The translations under genes and the position numbers were made by a program. Below, in pieces: positions 16,468 to 24,271 of a stretch of 64,000 nt of DNA. The first letter of the stretch is position 1. The number at the start of each line of letters is the position of its first letter. Source of the stretch: Paenibacillus sp. MMS20-IR301 (lineage in GTDB: Bacteria; Bacillota; Bacilli; Paenibacillales; Paenibacillaceae); NCBI RefSeq assembly GCF_032302195.1, contig NZ_CP135275.1, forward strand, positions 4,464,001-4,528,000, in the 5' to 3' direction. The notes under the pieces are model-generated. The model saw only the letters and a list, made by a program, of their open reading frames with translations, was not told the DNA's origin and did no database searches.

Positions 16468-17375
16468 AGGCGGTCCTCTACTACCGGGGTTCCCTTTCCT
16501 CCTGCAATTATGACTGCCCTTATTGCCCCTTCGGTAAAACCAGAGACAGCGCCGCCACTCTCGCCAAAGACCGCGAAGGTCTCGAGGTCTTCGTCCGCTG
16601 GGTAGCGGAGCAAGGGGCAGCCGGCCACCGGCTGTCTGTCTTCTTCAATCCCTACGGGGAAGGACTGACCCACCGCTGGTACCGGGATGCACTGGTGACA
16701 CTGTCGCACCTGGAGCATGTCGACAAGGTCGCCATCCAGACCAACCTGTCGGCCCGGCTTGATTTCATTAAGGAGCTGAATCCGGCAAAATCCGCCTTCT
16801 GGGCGACCTATCACCCGGGTCAGGTGAGCGGGGAAAGGTTCCTCGCGCAGTGCATGACTGTATATGAGCAGGGGATTCCATTCAGCGTGGGCAGCGTGGG
16901 GGTGCATAGCGCCTTTCCGGCCATCGCTTCGCTGCGCGCCGTCCTGCCGCAGGATGTCTACCTGTGGGTGAACGCCTACAAGGATAAACCGGATTATTAT
17001 ACCGAGGAGGACCTGCGCTTCCTTAGCGGGATCGATCCGCATTTCCGGATCAATGCTATGGACTACGACAGCCTCGGCTCTAGCTGCAATGCCGGCAGCA
17101 ACGTGTTCTATGTACAGGGTGCAGGACTCGTGAAACGCTGCTACAAGGACCGGGGCGTAATCGGCAACCTGTACCGCGACGGCCTGGAGGGCCTGTCCGC
17201 ACAGCGGAGCTGCCGGATGAAGGTCTGCGACTGTTATATCGGCTATATCCACATGCCGGAGCTGCAGCTGGAGCAGATATACGGCCCTGGCCTGCTGGAG
17301 CGGATTCCTTACAATGCCGCAGAGCAGAGCTTCCGGCGGGATATGCGGAATGCGGCTTCAACAGGGAGCCGGTAA
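16464..17375 (+). CDS. STM4011 family radical SAM protein
   Basis: This 303 aa protein has the radical SAM motif CNYDCPYC at Cys14, Cys18 and Cys21. A second Cys-rich segment near residues 205-255 (SSCNAGS, KRCYKD, CRMKVCDC) is likely to bind an auxiliary Fe-S cluster, as in SPASM/twitch enzymes that act on peptides or carbohydrates. It is coupled by ATGA overlap to the HemN-like gene. Two different radical SAM enzymes, an ATP-grasp-like protein and an LRR-like protein in one unit would fit post-translational or small-molecule tailoring, but no precursor peptide gene was recognised nearby. Confidence 0.9.
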   Translation: MKAVLYYRGSLSSCNYDCPYCPFGKTRDSAATLAKDREGLEVFVRWVAEQGAAGHRLSVFFNPYGEGLTHRWYRDALVTLSHLEHVDKVAIQTNLSARLDFIKELNPAKSAFWATYHPGQVSGERFLAQCMTVYEQGIPFSVGSVGVHSAFPAIASLRAVLPQDVYLWVNAYKDKPDYYTEEDLRFLSGIDPHFRINAMDYDSLGSSCNAGSNVFYVQGAGLVKRCYKDRGVIGNLYRDGLEGLSAQRSCRMKVCDCYIGYIHMPELQLEQIYGPGLLERIPYNAAEQSFRRDMRNAASTGSR

Positions 17376-17487
17376 GGTGAGTGAAAGATCCGCCGTTCGG
17401 CGGCAGACGGTTTGCTGGCTGGCGGCGGACGGCTCGCTGATTGGGGATGGATGAAAGGAATTCAGCCAAGCCGCCGGCAGCTGATAA

Positions 17488-17671
17488 TTGTATTTCGTAC
17501 AGTTAAAAGAAGGATATCGACCGGATTTGTGCTGATAACTGTATTCTGTACAGCTAAAAATAGTGAAAATTGATTTTTCGAGGATAGACAGCCTATTTAA
17601 TTGCAGAGAGTGCAGTTATAAGACAAAACTTGCATTAGCTGATGATTATAGTTGCAGAAAATACAGTTATA
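17488..17671 (+). repeat. Cluster of short palindromic intergenic repeats (TGTATTYNGTACA type)
   Basis: The 346-nt gap between the radical SAM gene and cysC holds TTGTATTTCGTACAG (17488-17502) and CTGTATTCTGTACAG (17539-17553), each preceded by GCTGATAA and followed by TTAAAA or CTAAAA. Two related units, TTGCAGAGAGTGCAGTTATA (17601-17620) and TTGCAGAAAATACAGTTATA (17652-17671), follow. The same 14-15 bp motif recurs at 35036-35214. An in-frame extension of cysC runs through part of this region but lacks a ribosome binding site. Confidence 0.7.
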
Positions 17672-17721
17672 GCCGGCTAAGGATCATCGATTCAAGCAGA
17701 AAGTTACAGGAGGACAGGGCA

Positions 17722-18288
17722 ATGACAGCTCAGGTACATTCACAGATACAGATACCGACAGGAAAAACGGTCTGGCTTACGGGGCTGTCGGGAGCGGGGA
17801 AATCCACACTTGCTTCCCGGCTCACGGACCGGCTGCGCGGGCAGGGACAGCCGGCAGAGTGGCTGGACGGCGATGAGCTGCGGCGCAACTTGGGCCGGGG
17901 GCTCGGCTTCAGCCGTGAGGACCGGTTCGAGAATATCCGCCGGGCTGTCTATCTTGCCGGTATGCTGAACCGGCATGGCGTAACCGCCGTAGTCTCGCTG
18001 ATCAGCCCGTATGCAGACATGCGGGATTACGCCCGCCGGGAGCTGCCGGGTTTTGTGGAGGTCTATGTGGACTGCCCGCTGCCTGTGTGCGAGCAGCGGG
18101 ACGTTAAAGGGCTGTACGCCAAGGCGCGGCGCGGTGAAATTCCGGAATTCACAGGGATTTCCGATCCCTATGAAATTCCGGCGAACCCGGAGCTGACACT
18201 GCGCACGGCCGAGCGTACGCCGGAAGAGTGCGTGGAAGAGCTGGCCGCCTGGCTTACAGGCAACCGCCTTGACCCGCTGCGGGCATAG
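17722..18288 (+). CDS. cysC: Adenylylsulfate (APS) kinase CysC
   Basis: The ATG at 17722 is chosen because AGGAGG lies just upstream; the longer frame from 17563 translates intergenic repeats. The 188 aa protein has Walker A TGLSGAGKST, the LDGDELRRNLGRGLGFSREDR segment that binds APS, and VYVDCPLPVCEQRDVKGLY, all diagnostic of CysC. It phosphorylates APS to PAPS for sulfate assimilation or sulfonation. No ATP sulfurylase gene is adjacent. It lies downstream of a sulfatase-fold cluster in the same direction, but the repeat-filled gap argues for a separate transcript. Confidence 0.95.
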   Translation: MTAQVHSQIQIPTGKTVWLTGLSGAGKSTLASRLTDRLRGQGQPAEWLDGDELRRNLGRGLGFSREDRFENIRRAVYLAGMLNRHGVTAVVSLISPYADMRDYARRELPGFVEVYVDCPLPVCEQRDVKGLYAKARRGEIPEFTGISDPYEIPANPELTLRTAERTPEECVEELAAWLTGNRLDPLRA

Positions 18289-18292
18289 CAAA

Positions 18293-18328
18293 CAGGATAA
18301 ACCTGCGGGCAGCACATGGTTTATCCTG
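18293..18328. terminator. Hairpin between convergent cysC and TIMP-like gene
   Basis: CAGGATAAACC (18293-18303) pairs perfectly with GGTTTATCCTG (18318-18328) around a 14-nt loop. It lies between two converging genes and could stop transcription from either side, although no clear U-run follows. Confidence 0.6.
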
Positions 18329-18361
18329 CTCCATACGCCCGGAACAATGCTCCTGCTTATC

Positions 18362-19084
18362 TTATTTCCGCATCTTGCCGGTCCGGTGCAGATACAGCAG
18401 GGCAGCAATGAAAATAGCTATTGCCGCAGCAATCCCCGCATAGACAAGCTGTACCGTAGCTGACTGGTCGCCGGCTTCCGTGGTTCCGGCATCTGCTCCG
18501 GCTTCACCGCCGGTTCCGCTATTCCCGTTACTTCCGTCCAAATCCGGCGGAGCCGTTGGTGATCCGCCGGCAGTTCCCGCACCTAGCTCATCCAGATCCT
18601 TCTGTGCATTAGAGTATAGCTTAGTCCGGCTACAGATGCTGGTAGTCAGGTTAGCTAGTGCCTTATCGCCCTCGGTCTGCGTGCCGATGCCTGCCTTCAG
18701 TTCCCCCTCTGTGTATTCTCTTGCATATACGAGATAACGTCCGCCCTCAGTAAACTCAAAACCGCAGCTTTCCTCCGACCGCGCCGTACTTAGGGTTAGC
18801 TTCTCCCCCATTTCCCCCTTCCAGCGGACGCCTACCTGAAAGGTTACCTGCACGGGATCAGCGCTGGAAATGATGTTGCCCCCAGGTTTTTTAATCGAAA
18901 TAACCGTGCCTTCGAACACTGCAGCACTATTCTCCATCGCCGCAAGCGGCGGATCCGGCACTACGCAAGAACAGGCATAGGTAACCTGCGGACGCACAGT
19001 CAGCAAGGTCATGAAGACAAGCAGGGTACACAGGCATATGAAGCAGGCACTCCGGAATCTCCGTATCGCAGCTATCACAATCAC
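18362..19084 (-). CDS. Secreted TIMP-like protein with C-terminal membrane anchor
   Basis: The 240 aa protein has an N-terminal hydrophobic signal segment (about residues 12-37) ending before ACSCVVPDPPL. The mature protein would then start with CSC, the hallmark of bacterial proteins related to tissue inhibitors of metalloproteinases. A beta-rich domain (residues 40-150) with further Cys (EESCGFEF, TSICSRTKL) follows, then a Gly/Ala/Pro-rich linker (about 165-205) and a transmembrane helix near the C-terminus (VYAGIAAAIAIFIAALLYL) with a positive tail. It is probably displayed on the outer face of the membrane. Inhibition of a protease is a family-based guess only. Confidence 0.75.
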   Translation of the reverse strand: MIVIAAIRRFRSACFICLCTLLVFMTLLTVRPQVTYACSCVVPDPPLAAMENSAAVFEGTVISIKKPGGNIISSADPVQVTFQVGVRWKGEMGEKLTLSTARSEESCGFEFTEGGRYLVYAREYTEGELKAGIGTQTEGDKALANLTTSICSRTKLYSNAQKDLDELGAGTAGGSPTAPPDLDGSNGNSGTGGEAGADAGTTEAGDQSATVQLVYAGIAAAIAIFIAALLYLHRTGKMRK

Positions 19085-19217
19085 GCTCCTTTACCTCCAG
19101 ACGAGTAGTGGAAAAGAAAGGTTACAGCATAAACCATAATATCCTTATTCTCCAAATTCCTCTCCTGTTCCTGCCGTCCTTGCTGTCCCCGCTGTTCCTT
19201 CTCTCTGCTTAATACAT

Positions 19218-20654
19218 TTAATTCCTCCGCATCTGCCCCGTCTTAATCTCCTGCGCAATCGCAATGAGCTGCCGCATACCTTCGCGCAGAGCACCTTCAC
19301 TGGCGAAGGAATAGCTTAGGCGCAGCCAGCATTTCATCTCCCCCAGCGGATCACAGATTTCCCCGGGCACGAAGGAAATGGACTGCTCCAGGCAGCGCGC
19401 GAACAGCTGATCCACCGGAACGGTATCCGGCAGCTTCACCCAGAGGTTCAGCCCGCCTTGCGGCGCTGTCCATTCCCAGCCGGCCGCAGCCAGCTCCTCC
19501 TCCATAATCTCCTTATGCACCTGCAGCGCAATACGCAGCTTGCCGAGATGCTGCTGCAGGCGCGGTGAGGTGTAATAGTGCAGGAAGATTTTCTGATTGA
19601 GCAGCGGTGTCCCGTTGTCTGCCATCGACTTGGCGCTGATCAGCCGCTCCATGAACGGGTACCGGCAAGCCACTGCGCAGATCCGCAGACCCGGGGCTAC
19701 ATATTTGCTGAAGCTGCTGATATAGATGACCCAGCCCTCCGTATCATAGGCGAAGAACGGGGCCGGCGGCTCCTCTTCAAAATACATGTCACGGAACGGA
19801 TCGTCCTCCACCAGCAGGCAGCGGTAACGCTCGGCCAGCTCGACCAGCTGTTTCCGCTGTTTCGCCGGCACCGTGTAGCCTGTAGGGTTATGGTGCGTCG
19901 GGTTCAGATAGAACATCCGCGGCTTAGCCTTGCGCATCAGCTCCTCTACCGCCTCCAGATCATACCCCTGCGGCGTTATCTCTACCGGGATCAGCCGTGC
20001 GCCGGCCCGGCGGAAAATATCCAGCGCCACGCTGTAAGTAGGCCGCTCCACCAGTACCGCGTCCATTGGTCCCAGCATAATTCCGGCGATCAGATTGATC
20101 GCCTGCTGGGCGCCTGAGGTAATCAGCAGCTCTGCCGCCGACAGCTGCAGCCGGTACCGCGAGCGGAAATGGCTGCTCAGCGTAGCCCGCAGCTCCTCGT
20201 CGCCCTGCACGGTAGAATAGGTGCCCATCACCTTCGGGTAGAGATCGAACACTTTTTTGACATATTCGGACAGAAACAGGTTGGGCAGCAGTCCCGGATC
20301 AATCAGCGCCTGCGAGAACTGATACGTTACCGGCTTCCGTTGAATATCTGACATGGGGCTGGTGACCGTATACCCCAGAACCGTTGCGCCCTCTTCTACA
20401 GAAGAAGCCAGACTGCTGCCCGGCGAGACATAATAACCGGATTTATCCTTGACGTACAGCATCCCGTTCTCCGTAAGCTCCCTGTATGCTTTGAATACCG
20501 TCAGCCGGTGGACACCCAGCTCGCCCGCCAGCAGCCGGATCGACGGCAGCTTGTCATGCGCCTGCCACTCCCCCCGCGCTATCCGGTTCTGCATGAACTC
20601 ACAGACCTGGCGGAATAAAGGATTCGCTTGCTCCGCTCCCACAGCTTTCTTCAT
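19218..20654 (-). CDS. MocR-type GntR/aminotransferase regulator
   Basis: This 478 aa protein has an N-terminal GntR winged helix (residues 8-75: RGEWQAHDKLPSIRLLAGELGVHRLTVFKAYRELTENG) fused to a fold-type I aminotransferase domain. The PLP-binding Lys lies in ISSFSKYVAPGLR, and the substrate-Arg region is WLRLSYS. Such regulators sense PLP plus an amino acid or amine and usually control a neighbouring gene. Here the divergently transcribed gene 20827-21777 encodes an EamA-type exporter, and a pair of direct repeats lies between them at 20728-20755. The ligand is unknown. Confidence 0.9.
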   Translation of the reverse strand: MKKAVGAEQANPLFRQVCEFMQNRIARGEWQAHDKLPSIRLLAGELGVHRLTVFKAYRELTENGMLYVKDKSGYYVSPGSSLASSVEEGATVLGYTVTSPMSDIQRKPVTYQFSQALIDPGLLPNLFLSEYVKKVFDLYPKVMGTYSTVQGDEELRATLSSHFRSRYRLQLSAAELLITSGAQQAINLIAGIMLGPMDAVLVERPTYSVALDIFRRAGARLIPVEITPQGYDLEAVEELMRKAKPRMFYLNPTHHNPTGYTVPAKQRKQLVELAERYRCLLVEDDPFRDMYFEEEPPAPFFAYDTEGWVIYISSFSKYVAPGLRICAVACRYPFMERLISAKSMADNGTPLLNQKIFLHYYTSPRLQQHLGKLRIALQVHKEIMEEELAAAGWEWTAPQGGLNLWVKLPDTVPVDQLFARCLEQSISFVPGEICDPLGEMKCWLRLSYSFASEGALREGMRQLIAIAQEIKTGQMRRN

Positions 20655-20727
20655 AATCGGACTCCGCCTTTCCGTAATTCTTCCTCAAATCTCTTATTGC
20701 TTTATTGTACAGCATTTCTCCCGGCAA

Positions 20728-20755
20728 CTGTTCTGTTTCTCTTCATCTGTTCTGT
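20728..20755. promoter_or_regulatory. Direct repeat CTGTTCTGT x2, candidate MocR operator
   Basis: CTGTTCTGT occurs at 20728-20736 and again at 20747-20755, spaced 19 nt start to start (close to two helical turns), between the divergent MocR-type regulator and DMT transporter genes. MocR regulators such as GabR and PdxR bind direct repeats between divergent genes, so this is a natural operator candidate. Confidence 0.55.
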
Positions 20756-20826
20756 GCACAAGGATATATGATTAACAGAATACTTTAAGCGACTGCCACA
20801 TTACCACCACAAAGGGGAACTTTACA

Positions 20827-21777
20827 ATGATTATGCTAGCCTATTCGCTCGTCTGTCTGATCTTCGGCACTACCTTCCTCGCAATCAAAATCGGAGTAGA
20901 CGCCGGTGCACCGCCGTTCTTCTCTGCGGGACTGCGTTTTTTCCTGGCGGGTGCGGTAATCTTCCTGTTCATGGTCTTCAAGGGTACAACCAGCTTCAAG
21001 CTGCTGCTGCGCAAAGAACTGCTCTTCACCGGGGCGGCGCTGACCTTCGGCACCTTCTCTGCACTCTACTGGGCTGAGCAATATGTATCCTCCGGACTTG
21101 CCGCTGTGCTGTCAGCTACCGGTCCGATGATGATTCTGCTGATGCAGACAGCTTTTCTCCGGCAAAAAGCGCCTGTCTACTCCCTGATCGGCTGCATCAT
21201 CGGCTTCACCGGCGTTCTCCTGCTAGTGCTGCCCAGCCTTGCGGCTGATGTCACTCCGCTCTGGCTGATCGGCTGTATTGTTGTTCTGATCGGGGAGCTC
21301 TGCTATGCGGCAGGCGCGATCTATTCCAAAAAAGTGACCACTGTCTTCTCGGGCGTATCCCCCGTAGCGCTGAATGCGGTCCAGATGATGTACGGCGGGG
21401 CTTTGCTGTTCCTGCTCTCGCTGTTTACCGAGCCGCTGCATCCTTCCTATCTGCTGTCGTTCGAAGCTGCAGGCTCGCTGCTCTATTTGACTGTTGCCGG
21501 TTCCATGGTTGGTCATACGCTGTTCTACTGGCTGGTCGCGAAGACCAATCCCGTGTTCCCTTCCACCTGGCTGTATATCTCCCCGCCAATTGCCGTCGGT
21601 GTAGGATTCTTCTTTTATAACGAGGAGGTCACCTGGGTGACGCTGCTTGGGGTATTCACGATCATTGCCGGTACCATTCTGGTGAATGCGGGGGCGCTGA
21701 AGGCGCTTTTGTTCAAGAATAAACCGGGCTTGCCTGTGCTGCAAAAAGCAAACATAGAAGTCGTGCCGCAGGATTAA
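20827..21777 (+). CDS. EamA/DMT-family transporter
   Basis: The 316 aa product has ten hydrophobic segments in two homologous halves, each beginning with an EamA-like pattern (FGTTFLAIKIG...FFSAGLRFFLAG in the first; GELCYAAGAIYSKK in the second). Members export amino acids, metabolites or drugs across the cytoplasmic membrane. It is divergent from the MocR-type regulator gene and probably controlled by it, so the substrate may be an amine or amino acid related to vitamin B6 chemistry; that is inference. A bidirectional terminator follows at 21785-21823. Confidence 0.88.
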   Translation: MIMLAYSLVCLIFGTTFLAIKIGVDAGAPPFFSAGLRFFLAGAVIFLFMVFKGTTSFKLLLRKELLFTGAALTFGTFSALYWAEQYVSSGLAAVLSATGPMMILLMQTAFLRQKAPVYSLIGCIIGFTGVLLLVLPSLAADVTPLWLIGCIVVLIGELCYAAGAIYSKKVTTVFSGVSPVALNAVQMMYGGALLFLLSLFTEPLHPSYLLSFEAAGSLLYLTVAGSMVGHTLFYWLVAKTNPVFPSTWLYISPPIAVGVGFFFYNEEVTWVTLLGVFTIIAGTILVNAGALKALLFKNKPGLPVLQKANIEVVPQD

Positions 21778-21784
21778 TTACAAA

Positions 21785-21823
21785 AGAACAGCCTGACCCT
21801 TAACACGGGTTTCAGGCTGTTCT
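21785..21823. terminator. Bidirectional intrinsic terminator
   Basis: AGAACAGCCTGA (from 21785) pairs with TTCAGGCTGTTCT (to 21823) and has a T-rich tail on the plus side. It separates the converging DMT transporter and lipoprotein genes. Confidence 0.8.
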
Positions 21824-21856
21824 GTTATCTTTTCATTTGCTATGCACAGAAGGGGG

Positions 21857-22456
21857 TTAAGGCTGCGCCTCAGAGCTGAAATACAAATTCAGCGGCAATT
21901 CCTCATCATTCTCAAAACTGTTCGCTATCCTGTAGGTGATGAACAGATTGTTCTCCCCCTCACCGCAGGTCCATAATTCTTCGATTGATCCTGTCAGCGG
22001 CAGTAGCGGAAGTGCCATCCGGTCAATTGACTGGACTGATTTCTTGACTTTCTCAGCCTCTTTTGCATCCGCAGGTTTATAATGATCTAAAAAAGCATGT
22101 ACCAGCTCTCTCGCATGCTCATAGCCGCTTTCCGATCTGGGAAAGACCGTCCCGATCCGGTATCCAACGATAACCCCGTTAGCCACATCTGCTGTAATCT
22201 GCTGAATGAACTCCATTTCATTCACGGTCAGGATATCATCCTGCATTATAGTCCCTAAAGTTGTATCATATTCCCCCACGGCATCCGCAATTCCAAGAGC
22301 AGCAAGCCCATCTTCCAGCGGCTGTGTGAACACAGCCCGGTGCTTCTCCACCTGTGTGAATAGCTCAGCATATTGGGATCTATCTTGGCTGCATGCCGTA
22401 AATAACACGGAAAGAATGACTATTCCGCAGATTAAATTGAAGTATGATTTCCGCAA
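21857..22456 (-). CDS. Lipoprotein of unknown function
   Basis: The 199 aa protein starts MRKSYFNLICGIVILSVLF and has a lipobox LFTAC with the acylated Cys at residue 22, so it should be a membrane-anchored lipoprotein on the outer face. The mature part is mixed alpha/beta and acidic, with no motif that I recognise. A good ribosome binding site (GGGGGGATT) precedes the ATG. It stands alone between a terminator and the ccpN upstream region. Confidence 0.75.
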   Translation of the reverse strand: MRKSYFNLICGIVILSVLFTACSQDRSQYAELFTQVEKHRAVFTQPLEDGLAALGIADAVGEYDTTLGTIMQDDILTVNEMEFIQQITADVANGVIVGYRIGTVFPRSESGYEHARELVHAFLDHYKPADAKEAEKVKKSVQSIDRMALPLLPLTGSIEELWTCGEGENNLFITYRIANSFENDEELPLNLYFSSEAQP

Positions 22457-22760
22457 ATAAATCCCCCCTAGTAGATTTTACCATACGGGAAAGTTTAAAC
22501 CACTCACTTAAACCAATTTTCTAGTAAATGAAGGTTTTCATTCTACTTCACTGCAATATACAGCCTATATTTCCACTAAAATATTATATATGACGTATTA
22601 TATATTGCATTGTTGATTATTATTGCGTATTATATAAGCAAGTTAGGGAATTAAATGCCAAATAGGACGTCTGAATGAAAGGGGGAATCGGCAAACGGTG
22701 CTCCTTTTCCATAAAGGAATACCAGGTAATCGCCCGTAAACCGGAAAGTGGAGGAACAAT
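22457..22760 (+). promoter_or_regulatory. ccpN upstream region with repeated CGTATTATATA
   Basis: This gap holds no gene. CGTATTATATA occurs twice, near 22595-22605 and 22626-22636, the second inside a plausible promoter (TTGATT then TATATA). The first lies in TATGACGTATT, one mismatch from the CcpN operator consensus TRTGHYATAYW as I remember it. Autoregulation by CcpN is therefore possible but unproven. Confidence 0.4.
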
Positions 22761-23405
22761 GTGATCGAACTGACAACGCGTCAATTACAAATTATTGAGA
22801 TTGTGAAAAAAAGAGCGCCGATTACCGGCGAGCAAATCGCCGAAAGTCTCGGACTCAGCCGGCCGACGATCCGCGGGGACCTGTCCATCCTGGTCATGCT
22901 CGAATACATCGATGCCAAGCCCAAGGTCGGCTATTTCCCCGGCAGCAAGGCCGCAGCGCGCCATAACAGCCGCAGTCTGCTGCAGGATACCAGGGTCAGC
23001 GAGATTCAGATCATCCCGGTCATTATCCGCGAGAATACGACCATCCAGGATGCTGTCGTTACGCTGTTCCTGCAGGATGTCGGTACACTTATTATTTGCG
23101 GCAGTGACGGCAGGCTGACCGGTGTCGCCTCACGCAAGGATTTCCTTAAGGTCACGCTGGGCAATCCCGGGGCGGTGTCCATGCCTGTAAGCATGGTGAT
23201 GACGCGCCAGCCGAAGATTGTGACCGTTTCACCGGATGATACAGTACTCGACGCCGCACAGCGGATGATTTATCACGAGGTAGACAGTCTGCCGGTGGTT
23301 GTCCCCGGAAGCGGGGAAGGCTCCGGCGGAGGCCTGGAGGTTGTAGGACGACTTACGAAGACTTCCATCGTCAAACTTCTCCTCGAACTTGAAGCCAAAG
23401 CATAA
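22761..23405 (+). CDS. ccpN: CcpN-like transcriptional repressor (HTH plus two CBS domains)
   Basis: The start is GTG 22761 with GGAGG 7 nt upstream. The 214 aa protein has an N-terminal winged helix-turn-helix (ITGEQIAESLGLSRPTIRGDLSILVMLEYIDAKPKVGY) and two CBS domains (about residues 75-140 and 143-210). B. subtilis CcpN represses gluconeogenic genes (gapB, pckA) during glycolytic growth, sensing nucleotides through its CBS pair. As in Bacillus it is followed directly by yqfL; here glpX comes next, making a compact gluconeogenesis-control locus. Confidence 0.93.
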   Translation: MIELTTRQLQIIEIVKKRAPITGEQIAESLGLSRPTIRGDLSILVMLEYIDAKPKVGYFPGSKAAARHNSRSLLQDTRVSEIQIIPVIIRENTTIQDAVVTLFLQDVGTLIICGSDGRLTGVASRKDFLKVTLGNPGAVSMPVSMVMTRQPKIVTVSPDDTVLDAAQRMIYHEVDSLPVVVPGSGEGSGGGLEVVGRLTKTSIVKLLLELEAKA

Positions 23406-23423
23406 CGGAGGAATCGATAGAGC

Positions 23424-24224
23424 ATGGAGCCATCCACCCATTTCATAACGATATGCTCGGATTCAATTGGAGATACGGCGGAAGCAGTCGTGCAGGCCGT
23501 CATCCACCAGTTTCAGAACCAGCGTGTCACGATTAGAAGATACGGTAATGTCAGAAGCGAAGACGAGCTGCGCAAGCTCATGGAAGAGACAGCCCGGCTT
23601 CAGGGCTTCGTTGCATATACCCTGGTTCAGCCGGAGCTGCGTGAGGTCATCCGCGAGGAGGCGGTCCGTCTTGATCTGCGGATTGTGGATATTATGGGCC
23701 CGATGATGCAGGCCTTCATTGATATTTTTGATGATGCCCCGCAAGCCCGGCCCGGGCTGCTGCATCAGCTGGACGAGGATTATTTCCGGCGGATGGAAGC
23801 CATCGAGTTCACCGTTGCCTGTGATGACGGGCGTGACCTCGGGGCAATGCTGAAGGCAGATATTGTACTGCTCGGCATGTCCCGGACCTCGAAGACACCT
23901 CTTAGCATCTTCCTGGCCCACCGGGGCAACAAGGTTGTCAATTATCCGGTTGTCCCGGAGGTTGGCCCGCCGCAGCAGCTGCTGAGCCTGCCTCCCGGAC
24001 GGATTATCGGGCTGACAATGAAGCCGGAATCTATGCTGAAGATCCGCTCCGAACGGCTGAAGATGCTGGGCCTGCCCGCAGGCTCGCAATATGCCAGCAT
24101 AGAACGCATTACTGAAGAGATGGAATACGCAGCCGCATTATTTGCCAAGCTGGGCTGCCCTGTTATTGATATTACGGATAAGGCAATTGAAGAAACTGCC
24201 GGCATGATCATGGGTTATATCTGA
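23424..24224 (+). CDS. yqfL: Pyruvate,phosphate dikinase / PEP synthase regulatory protein (YqfL)
   Basis: The 266 aa protein belongs to the DUF299 kinase/phosphorylase family. It has the P-loop-like segment LGMSRTSKTPLSIFLA (about residue 155) and TICSDSIGDTAEAV near the N-terminus. Members of this family reversibly phosphorylate a Thr in PPDK or PEP synthase, using ADP and Pi, to switch PEP regeneration on and off. It follows ccpN after 18 nt with a GGAGGAA site, so the two are co-transcribed; this order is conserved in Bacillus. No target dikinase gene is present in the window. Confidence 0.95.
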   Translation: MEPSTHFITICSDSIGDTAEAVVQAVIHQFQNQRVTIRRYGNVRSEDELRKLMEETARLQGFVAYTLVQPELREVIREEAVRLDLRIVDIMGPMMQAFIDIFDDAPQARPGLLHQLDEDYFRRMEAIEFTVACDDGRDLGAMLKADIVLLGMSRTSKTPLSIFLAHRGNKVVNYPVVPEVGPPQQLLSLPPGRIIGLTMKPESMLKIRSERLKMLGLPAGSQYASIERITEEMEYAAALFAKLGCPVIDITDKAIEETAGMIMGYI

Positions 24225-24271
24225 TTGTATTATCTGCAATCCAAATCTGACTTTACCTGGAGGGAAATCAT

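Noticed and set aside
16392..17252. 286-codon minus-strand frame opposite the STM4011 gene
   Set aside because: It is antisense to a radical SAM gene with intact CxxxCxxC; no start signals.
17488..17671. CRISPR-like array
   Set aside because: Repeats are only 14-20 nt, few, imperfect and irregularly spaced, occur in both orientations elsewhere, and no cas genes are present.
17563..17721. N-terminal extension of cysC
   Set aside because: It translates the intergenic repeat cluster; AGGAGG is placed for the ATG at 17722 and CysC homologues start there.
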